Source of the DNA: Haliclystus octoradiatus
Taxonomy: Eukaryota; Cnidaria; Staurozoa; Stauromedusae; Haliclystidae
Direction of reading: 5' to 3'
NCBI GenBank assembly: GCA_916610825.1
Contig: OU744454.1
Span: forward strand, 893,001-957,000
DNA length: 64,000 nucleotides
The notes beneath the pieces are model-generated. The model saw only the letters and a program-made list of their open reading frames with translations, ran no database searches and was not told the DNA's origin. This document shows positions 55,167 to 64,000 of this stretch, in pieces. The first letter of the stretch is position 1, and each line of letters starts with the position of its first letter. Both the position numbers and the translations under genes were made by a program.

Positions 55167-57500
55167 TGAAGTTCAGACCGTAATATACCAGTTCAAAATC
55201 AAACTTGGTTACGAAAAGATGAAAATTACGCTTCATGGCTCACGCGTAAATTCATGCAGATCTCAAGTGCAAAGAAGTTATGATTTAAAATAATGAATTA
55301 TGCTTTTTAGCGATATAGAAATTTATGAATAATTTACAATGATGAATAGGGTATAGTTTTAATAGGTAGAATATATATATTTTCATAATTAGTGGTATTC
55401 TAGTTGTTCTGCTTCTCTATTATTTTATAACTTCATCATCTATAAGCTTTATTTGCAATATACATGCGTTAATAGACCACTACGATGTTAAAAATATCAT
55501 ACCTCTATGAACGACCATGATGGTCACCCAGAAAGGTTTAATTTGATAGAGTCAACAACAAAGAGATGCAGCTGTCATGAATTTGCTAAATAAACTTTCT
55601 TGTTTTCCCGAACAACTCGCTGAGCTTAAAATGTTACTTCTGCCATTGTTTTGCCAATGTTTATAAACCCGGGGGGGTAATTCCCATATTGGCAGGGAAA
55701 TTCGGGAGTTTTTCGGGGAGGGAAGCGAAAAGTTATTTAGCAAGTTGATAATTTTCCATCGTACAATGTGAACGATGCTGGGATACGATGAAATTGCACA
55801 ACCACATACACACACATTTCTCTGTCGCTCGTTTTGTGCATGGTTTTGTGTACCCTTCTACCTTCATTGAATGTTCGTTTTGTATGGCCTCGTACAGATG
55901 CAATCTTTAGAGCGCAGGTTGAAAACGTGACATGCTTGTAAAAAATGGGAAAGGGTGATACAATCCCCTGACTTGCTGATTCATCGTAGTTGGCAAGGGG
56001 ACACAAAGCTACAATCGACTAACAGCTCTTTGGTGTTTGATAAAATTGACTTTGAAATTTCACAAACCCCAATGTTCGATATCCATTATGCCATGGCTTA
56101 ATGCGAAGAATACCCGTTGCAACGTTACCATAGTAACTGATAATGGTTTTTGTCTCAATGGTACTGTTCTTTGTGGTGCGTGTCCTAACGTACAATCGCA
56201 GCAACAGACGAAGACCCACGGCTGCTTGAACCCTTTGTTAACGATGATATTGGCATTCCAAGTTTATGTGTCAAAAGTGTGGAATCTAATCGCTAGAGAT
56301 ATTCACCAAAGAAAATTGAAACCGTTTGAACTTATCGTTGGAAAGGTAACCTTGATTTGTTACCGTTGGAGATATCAATTATGGCCAATCATGCTCCACC
56401 TATGAAGGTATGACATTTGTTTATCATTTTGTTTACTGTTATAGGAAAGTTGGAGTTAGTTTTATTCAGCGTTGAAAATGCACCCATTTCGGTTTGCCTG
56501 TTTTTTTTTCTCTAATAAATCAAAATATATTTTGATTGCGTTTTTAATTAGGCAACTACAGACGGAACCGATACTCATTTCGCCTGTTAAGTACTCCAAT
56601 CTATTTGACATCTAAATTGTTTTTGTAAATCTCGCATACCAACTGAGCAGTCTAAGCACGACCGTTGTACTGTAGAGTTATGATTTTAAAATCACTTTTG
56701 GTACTATAAATTTGCTGCAATTATACATTCATAAATTTTCTGTACTCAAATCTGCTTTTTTGGTTTATCGTCTTTATCAAAACGTCAAGCTCACACAGCC
56801 ATATTTAAATTGAACAGCGAGCGTAATTGTAAAGCGCATTTTTACTGTGTCGTGCTCATTTGAACATCAGATTTTATTTCGGCAGCGATGAAACTTCAAC
56901 AGTAATACCAATTTACCAACTATAGCTTGCTCTGCTATAACTATAATGTATTTGCTTTGTCTCAACCGTTTCAATTAGTGGGCTTTTAAGCCACCTTTGG
57001 TCCGAAAAAAGCAGCTAAAGAACTGAAACACAAAATTTTGATGGCGTATCACAGGATGTAGAGATCTCCTTGTCTGTCCCACTGAGCTCAATATTAGAAG
57101 GGGAACGTCATCTCATTGTTGGAAATGTTGCAACGAAAAATATTGATACGATCTTCTACATTAAAAGGGTGTAGCGCAGCGAATTGTACATCAATGCGGT
57201 ACAAGTAAATTCTCTTTTTGCGACAAATAACTAAAGTTCATACCATAGCAACAATTGAAATTGTTTGCCTAAACGTAAACTTTATCTCGTTTTCCATGAT
57301 TCAATGAACTTGATTTTCGTTGATGCATAACTGTCTATTGTTTGGTATTCAAATGAACAAAACCGGTCTATTATAAAGCATTGACTCACTAGAAAACGCA
57401 TTTCTTAAAAAAAAAACATTCGACCAGATTTTGATCGTGGCACTCCTTGTGTTAGCTATTAAAGTTTAATTTTACATCAAACTGAAACGTTTAAATCATT
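55167..57500. other. Intergenic region
   Basis: It follows the membrane-protein stop and precedes the four-pass protein's ATG. Open frames exist at 56037-56405 (+) and 55737-56006 (-) but lack ATG context, paired splice sites or recognisable motifs. 5' UTR exons of the next gene could lie here. No gene is assigned. Confidence 0.5.
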
Positions 57501-60245
57501 ATGGGGAAAACTTATGGAGATGTCCCTGCCGTAAGTAACATACGTCTACACTTCTGATTTTCATCTTAATTTACTGTAACTGTGCGACACTGAGTGATGC
57601 CATTTCATTTTTGATTCTGGCATTTTTGATTTAAATCATTCCTAATACCACTTTTTTAATTCTGAATCATTAATCTTTTCTGAAGTATTCAAGTTGATTT
57701 AGGGGCTCTCGCCTTCGAATTGAAACGTTGATAACTTTTCTTTTCGGTCTTGTTCGGTACAAATTCAATTTTATGTTTTTCTTCTCGCTTTTATTGCAAC
57801 TTATGACTCATGTATTGTATGCAGCCTGACTGGATTTTATGTCGCTGATGTCTGAACCAGAGCCATGGTTATATATTGTATATCGATGGATCTGGTCTGA
57901 ACCACTTTCAATTCGTTTGCATGTAAACTTGCTCATCCTGTTCTAAGTATCCTTCTGGCTTTATACGCGCTGATTTATAATTCACAAAATACGCTAGTAG
58001 CTACTTTAGTCGGCCGTTATTCCAATCGTCTTACGTAAGTATACTTTTCTTTCTTCTGTATATCGCTATTTCGTTGTCATACCGATTCGATTGCATAATA
58101 ATGGAATTGAATTTTGATGTTCCGATAATTATATCAAATATCTGCGTTATTAACAGCATTTGATGCTTTTCCTATGTACACACTGTCATTAATTTGTCTG
58201 CAACTGCCTCTGTGGGAAAGCACACTGAACAACCTCATTATTGAAAAGCATGTTTATTTCCGTCGGTAAAATTTATACCGTTTTCAGTTCTGAAACCGAA
58301 ACTTATCTGTCTCGATTAATCTACAGTATTTTTGTTGATCGTATACTGTATGCATTACAGTATGATACTTTTCTTGTATGACATTGTGTGCACGTGTGTT
58401 ATATTTTTGTTAATAGTACCGCTACAACCCTCGGCTTGGAAAGCCCTTGGCCAAAGTCTACCGACCATGGTATTTTCTGCTTGCCATAGTCTCTGTTCTG
58501 ATTGGAATTGGGGTCATCGCATGCTCAGTAGCACTGAAATCATTTGACTCAGACCTCAGAGATGAATTATTCCACTTGTGGGTTGGAATCCCGCTTGTAT
58601 TCACTGGAGTTGTTGCGTGTATCATAGCTGTGATGAAGAAAAAAAATATCGTAAGTACAGTGAAATCTTCTCATTTTGATGGGTTGAAATTTCTTTAAAA
58701 ATAAATCACCTAATTACAATATTGCAAACACAATCATATAGTTCTGATGTATGATCATTCTCGAAATGAAGCGTGTTAATTGACCAATTCTCAACTATAT
58801 CAATATATGGTGCTGATACCCGTCCTCATACTATAAAGTTCACCAGAGCCAACCAAAAGTTGGGAGGGGTGACGGGGGACAGATCAATTGATATTACCCC
58901 CAAAGTTCCACTGCTTTGATTAACGCTGCATTCACAAGAGATCCTAAGTTTCTACTCTGTATGAGTTTGTGTTACGTGTTTTAATCAGACTATTGGTTAT
59001 CATTATTTTAGGTTTCACTTTTCTTGATCATTGCCATCATCGTTGCTGTGATTTGTGCAGCGTCTGCATTTATCTCGGGTTTAATTTACTGGAATGATGG
59101 ATGGAGCGCAGCCAATCGTAAAAATGATAAAGGGTTCTGCTCTGATGTCGGCAGCGAATGCAAATGTAACGGAATTACTACCATGCCATCATCTGGTAAT
59201 TATTATTTGATTTGAAATATATCTCTAGTGGTATATTAATAACATGCAAGGCATATAAACAGGGTAAACCGGAATTGCGCCTTTGCAGATTCCACTGCAA
59301 TGTAATCGAGGCTGGCTAATTGTATCAAATGACCATTGGTTGATCAATCGATGTCCTGAAACATGTTACTTGAAGACGATTAAATATCTTTATTGACGTA
59401 AACACTTTCACATCTTTACACTCACTATAATACGATGACCTGCGCAAACCATTCCACCTGGCATTAACGGTCATCATCCGTGGCCGTGATTGTCACCGTC
59501 TACGTTAACACAAACCTAATTTATATTTCCTTTTAGTGAACTGTGATGATTTGGAATTAACAATCGCTTTATTGATTGCTGAAATCTGTCTCTCTTGTGC
59601 TGGATTCGCCATAAGTGTTGCTGGAACGTTCCTTGGCTTTATGAGTATTTGCTGTGGCCCATGGCAGGTGAGGGTTTTCACATTTGCTTTCCTTAAAATG
59701 CATTTTCGTTTGGTGTCTAACAGGATGCGTAAGCGAGCAAAAACTCAGGACTCAGATCCAATTTGATACCGGTCCTTTTTAATTGCCATATAGCATTTGT
59801 TAGGATTGTCAACAATTTCTGGAATTCTTTGCCTGGTAATGCAGCAGCAGCGGCATTACACGTGTTAACAATAGTTTAACATGCATTAACCGCACATCTC
59901 CTCATTGCAAAACGTTTCCATTCGTATATGTAGTAACGTAGCCTCAATTTCATATATATTAACTTAAGGCTACACTACTACATATATATATTGCATTCTA
60001 TTTTGGTCAATTATTTTCCATTCCAATTCATTTGGAGGCAAATAGTATATATTGTTTATTCCTTTTGACATAACTTTTATTTATTTCAGTACATGGAAGA
60101 CTATGATAAGCACTACGACCCTGACTTCTCCAACAACTACCCAGTTCAACACCGCACCTATCCTCAAGATATCAACGTTGAAAAAGCACACTCCAATCCA
60201 GGATTTGCAAACGGTAATCCAAGCGAACGATTCAACCACCAGTAA
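57501..60245 (+). CDS. Four-pass membrane protein (tetraspan, CD20/TMEM255-like topology)
   Basis: Exons 57501-57530 (MGKTYGDVPA), 58417-58650, 59012-59195, 59537-59667 and 60090-60245 join in frame to 244 codons plus TAA. Hydrophobic segments lie at about residues 29-49 (WYFLLAIVSVLIGIGVIA), 66-84, 89-113 and 155-180. The first loop is short; a larger second loop carries several Cys (CSDVGSECKC and VNCDD) suited to disulphides. N- and C-termini would be cytosolic, and the tail is Tyr/Asn/His/Pro-rich (YMEDYDKHYDPDF). Topology resembles MS4A/CD20 or TMEM255 proteins, but it lacks a CCG plus PXXC pattern in the large loop, so it is not a classical tetraspanin. The family assignment is uncertain; the gene model is firm. 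Confidence 0.82.
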
Positions 60246-62101
60246 AAGAATGGCGAGGTTTTCATTGCCATTGTTTGAACTATTTTACATATTTAATTTC
60301 AATAATTGATTTTAGTTCTATCGTGTTATTATGTACGTAATCTATTTTAGTAGAATTTAATGTCGAGCTTTTATAATTTTAATTTTGTAATTTTGGCTGT
60401 ATTTATTGGACCTTTTATGATTAATTAAGATCGTAAATAATTTTCTTCAATTTGTCCAACCATGTTGTATTGATGTTTAATGCACTATCCCCCCGTAGAT
60501 AAAATCCTGGAGCAGACGCCGTTCACTTATCTCTTCTCGCATCACGCAGGCTCAAACTCCAGTTAAAATGTCTACTTCTTTCAACTTTGATCAACATTTT
60601 AAACCATACATATTATTTATATATGGACTCTTAATTTTTCTTCAATGGCTGCTGTCACAAGACTCGAGATATGATATTGTATTTACGATAAAGCTCTATA
60701 GCCTCTACTATACGGGACGTATATTTGATTTGATTGGATTGATAAAAATGAAAATGATTGTGAATTTGCTTTTGCAGTTATAATCATAGAGTAGTGAGAA
60801 GATCATTTGAGGTCTGTGGATAATATTATATCACGGTCACGAACATTGGCAATACCTTCGTTTCCAATACCATCAGACCATTGATGAATTTGCAACACTT
60901 TTTTAATTAGACAAACTACTGATAGCGTTGACTGATCTATAAGTCCCGTTTTGATATACCGCACTTTGACGAGCGGTAAGCGGTAAATCACTTACCAACA
61001 TATCAAAATCATAAAAGTAAAAGTGAGACTTGGGCAAGTCAACTGATGGCGTTGATTTTGAACAAACTAGGTAGCCTAGGTAATTCAATGTGATGTATTC
61101 GAAAACGTCAACGTCTGCTCTCTATATGTGATACTGAACGGTGTCTGACTTTGGAGCATTAAAATTCTACCTCTTTTGCAATACACGTCTTCACGAAAAT
61201 AATTATTATTCACCGGTACTAAAGTAATTGATTACTATAATCACTTAATTTTCTGAAAAAGTAATTTTATCAGTATTCTCATTACTAATTTTAGTAACGG
61301 TAACGGATTGCTTTTTGGATTGCCTAGCAATTAATGATTACTTTCTTGGCACAGGAACAATAGCCTAGAAGTTTACTTTAAAATTGACATCAATTCAATT
61401 TAGAATTTTGACAGGCAACTAAAAGGGAGTCTGAAACAACTCCATTCTCCACTTACATACAGCCTTGAAAAAACATTACAAAAAAATTTATTCACCAGTT
61501 ACATGATTAATGATTATAATATTTATATATTTTGCAAAAACGTGTTAAATCAATATTATCTATATTGTTTTTAAAAATTGCTATGGTTTTAGAGCTAACA
61601 GTATCTGTAGACAATAAGGCATTCCGCCATTGTATATCACGGTGACAGCATGGTGGATTACGCCTTGTCTAAAGATACATTTATACACTATAATTGTCTC
61701 ACCTCTTGTAGAAAACAAGATTATTGTTATTGGTAATTAAAAAATCTGTATGTGTTATTTAGTAGTGAAACAACTCTTCCTCTCTCTGCCTTATATCATG
61801 CTTAAATAAAAGCAATCAGTAATTAATAATCGTTTAGTAATTACTTTTTGAAACAAGTGATTTTTCACTAACCATTGATAACATTTTTGGAAAGTAATTG
61901 TAACGGTAATTAATTACTCTTTGAGAGAAGTAATTGTGATTAATTACCATTTTAGCATTATAGCTCTGCAAGTGATAGTAATATATTGTTGTGCTTACAG
62001 CTTATTGGATAATTTCAAAAGTTTGATCAAGATCCGTTCACAGATCACTGAGTTTTGAAATTATACATCTGGTATCCCTGTGACAATGAACCTCGAATAT
62101 G
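60246..62101. other. Intergenic region with inverted-repeat-like AT-rich element
   Basis: 3' UTR of the four-pass protein, then AT-rich DNA. Between about 61216 and 61965 both ends carry multiple AGTAATT/TAATTAC motifs (GTAACGGTAACGG near 61295; GTAACGGTAATTAATTACT near 61899), suggesting the ends of a non-autonomous DNA element. Its borders could not be fixed. No gene is seen. Confidence 0.4.
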
Positions 62102-62176
62102 ATTGGCTGTTTCGAAACCTGCGCGAATTTCAGATTTTCAGCCGCACATTTTCACATCTTCGTTTTTAATTTTGAA
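62102..62176 (+). promoter_or_regulatory. Possible cell-cycle promoter elements upstream of KIF23
   Basis: About 165-240 bp before the KIF23 ATG lie ATTGG (inverted CCAAT, 62102-62106), GCGCGAATTT (62121-62130, an E2F-like site on the minus strand) and TTTGAA (62171-62176, CHR-like). This combination is typical of G2/M genes, as expected for a cytokinesis kinesin, but short motifs are common by chance in AT-rich DNA. Confidence 0.35.
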
Positions 62177-62340
62177 TGAGAATCAAAACAGTAGGTTTTG
62201 CTTCTATAAAATATATAATATCAAGTTCAAAATAGAAAAATAGAGTTTAAAATATTGTAGTCATTTATAGTGTTACTTAAGCAACTACCTTTTATGCTAG
62301 AGCAATTTGGAAGAAAGCTGGTTCAATTTGCGCGCCAAAC

Positions 62341-62946
62341 ATGACTCGAACAGGCAAGACGCCGAAGAAAACGCCTGGAAGAAAAAATAATGCTTCAAAG
62401 CTGAAAGATCCAGTTGAGGTAATTAAAAACGGATTGAATAGTTTTTATTTTCATTATTTCAATCTTATTCTTCTTACATGAATTTTTGGCTGTCCGAGTA
62501 ACTGTTTCTTTACATAATATGCGGATATCAAATTTTTTTTGCCATTTACTGTTACCAAACTGATAATTAAAATTCCAATTTCAACTTGAAGCGTCTTATA
62601 GAAGATTCGAATAGTATGATTGAATTGTTCCTTCCCAAATGAATTTATAGAAGCAAATCTCTCGATCTTTGGTGCTTCAGTTAACAGTTTTGTATGTTAT
62701 ATAAATACTGTGTGAATGTCAAAGTAAACAAACCATTTTATGCAGCGTTGTGTTTTGAGACTTAATACATCGAACCATCAAGCAAGCTTTAAAATAAAGT
62801 TTAATTTGCAAATGTTTACTTGCATCTAATGTATCTTTGTGACTCCTTTCTAGGTTTATTGTAGATTACGACCCCTGAGTGACTTTGACGATGAATCATG
62901 TGTTGAAGTTCTAGACGATGCAACTGTTCAGCTCAACCAACCAGAG
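62341..62946 (+). CDS. KIF23: Kinesin-6 KIF23/MKLP1, N-terminal two exons (3' partial)
   Basis: Exon 62341-62418 encodes MTRTGKTPKKTPGRK and KLKDPVE; exon 62854-62946 encodes VYCRLRPLSDFDDESCVEVL and ends QLNQPE, followed by GTAATA as donor. A Lys/Thr-rich leader followed by DPVEVYCRLRPL is the start of the kinesin-6 motor of KIF23 (ZEN-4/Pavarotti), the centralspindlin motor that bundles midzone microtubules in cytokinesis. VYCRLRPL is the first conserved motor strand. The P-loop and the rest lie beyond the right edge. Both exons are phase 0. The remaining intron to the window end shows no further exon. Confidence 0.88.
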
Positions 62947-64000
62947 GTAATAATCTGATCTGATTATAATTCATAATGCAGTACTACATAAACTCCTCCC
63001 GACAAACCAAATCCGTTTCACACAGTTTTACTGATAACTAATTATATTTATGATGCTGTGTATAAATATTACAAACATAATTAATAAAATTAAATTATTC
63101 AAATTAAATAATTTCATCTCAAGTATGCCATCTTGTGTGTACGTTTATAATGCTATTTCACATCATAAATTGAAGTAGGATATACTATTCGTATTTGAGA
63201 GTTAGCTCTACCGCAACTGGATAGCAGTTGGATTTAGTTAAAAATAGTGTAGCAATAGTACAATGGAGACAAATATGATAGAATGTGACATTTTGTGCAG
63301 TGGTAGTTCAGTGGCATATGGGTTCCACATGTCCCCAAGTGCCAGTCTGCAGATTATGGCAATGGCGCACCCGATATTCAACAATATTTAGATATTTTAC
63401 GGTCAAACGTCAACAAAGTAGTTGCTGATGCGCACCCGAGATCTTGGCGAAAACTGCCCTTTTCTGCAGACTGGCCCAAGTGACTGTCAATCATAATTAA
63501 TTACAGTTGGAAATGCAACATTATATTATATAAAGAGTTTTTTTGCTGCTAATGTATTTTAACCTTCAATGCATGTAATTGTCTATGAAAGTGAAAGAAA
63601 GGGCTACAGACTTTATGTTAATTTTATTTTATTAAAGTGCACATGACACCAAAATTTTTATTCCGGAATCAAGTAGCCCATGCAAAATAAATAGGAATGG
63701 CGGCAATAATTTTTCGATTTGGACTCTTATAAGCGGAGATATTTACTTTTGAAAGTACCATATTTCAGAAATTGTGCTCCTTCGAAAGTCGGAACTCATG
63801 CCGGAATGACAAGAAAGCCCACTATGGAAAAATAACCAAGTCTAGACTTCAAAAAATCGTAACTTTTTTCTCGCGAAAAAGAAATTGTCCAGTTTCCAGA
63901 ACAGATATGCCCATATCTTCGGGACACCTTATGGGCCATATATGACTGAAATTGAACGTAAAATGTAGAGTTTATAAAGGTTTTATTAGACTTCGATGGA
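62947..64000. other. KIF23 intron with repeat-like pieces
   Basis: No exon is seen. A stretch at about 63330-63480 begins with CAGTCTGCAGA and ends with its relative TCTGCAGACTG, suggesting a short inverted-repeat element. The sequence from about 63637 (GTGCACATGACACCAAAATT) to the end also has the look of a dispersed repeat, but no second copy lies in the window. Confidence 0.4.

Noticed and set aside
56037..56405. 122-codon ORF between two genes
   Set aside because: It lacks an ATG start and recognisable domains, and no splice partners in frame with a neighbour were found.
63301..63340. A-box-like TAGTTCAGTGG suggesting another tRNA or SINE
   Set aside because: No B box at a suitable distance and no cloverleaf could be found.

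Overview
This is nuclear DNA from an animal. It is AT-rich, its genes are split by many GT-AG introns, it carries a eukaryotic tRNA gene with internal promoter boxes, and it is littered with SINE-like, MITE-like and non-LTR debris plus micro- and minisatellites. The proteins (M1 ectopeptidases, HINT, a ZFAND5/6-type protein, KIF23) and the moderate intron sizes fit an invertebrate, possibly an invertebrate deuterostome such as an ascidian. The species cannot be fixed from the sequence alone.

Layout. (1) 317-9969 (+): the 3' two thirds of an M1-aminopeptidase-type gene whose zinc site is destroyed, a pseudo-peptidase; its start lies left of the window. Its introns hold a 0.9-kb fold-back element, a hAT-type element with a clean 8-bp target duplication, two SINE copies and a 1.2-kb minisatellite with higher-order structure. 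(2) 10787-13358 (-): a four-exon HINT1/2 gene with a possible mitochondrial leader. (3) 13875-41928 (+): a complete 20-exon, 964-codon membrane M1 aminopeptidase with an intact zinc site, head-to-head with HINT. Exon lengths and phases match gene 1, so the two are tandem paralogues. Its introns hold a perfect (ACT)n array of about 508 bp, a tRNA-Gln(CUG) gene and, antisense in a 13.4-kb intron, (4) 22644-31026 (-): a gene for a giant (about 2264 residue) low-complexity protein with two polyglutamine regions and 43-residue repeats. (5) 42699-44390 (-): a complete A20/AN1 zinc-finger protein (ZFAND5/6 type) with a possible small secreted-peptide ORF in one intron. (6) 47635-55166 (+): a nine-exon type I membrane protein that I tentatively place with metazoan LolA-like-domain proteins; a degenerate reverse-transcriptase fragment containing a hairpin lies in its first intron. 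(7) 57501-60245 (+): a five-exon, four-pass membrane protein. (8) 62341-62946 (+): the first two coding exons of a KIF23/MKLP1 kinesin, running off the right edge.

All exon boundaries were read by eye. For every multi-exon gene the listed exons join in frame to whole codons with GT/AG borders, which is the main support for the models. The genes do not form one pathway. The most notable themes are the duplicated ectopeptidase pair in which one copy is catalytically dead, the genes nested inside introns, and several TTAA-flanked inverted-repeat elements.
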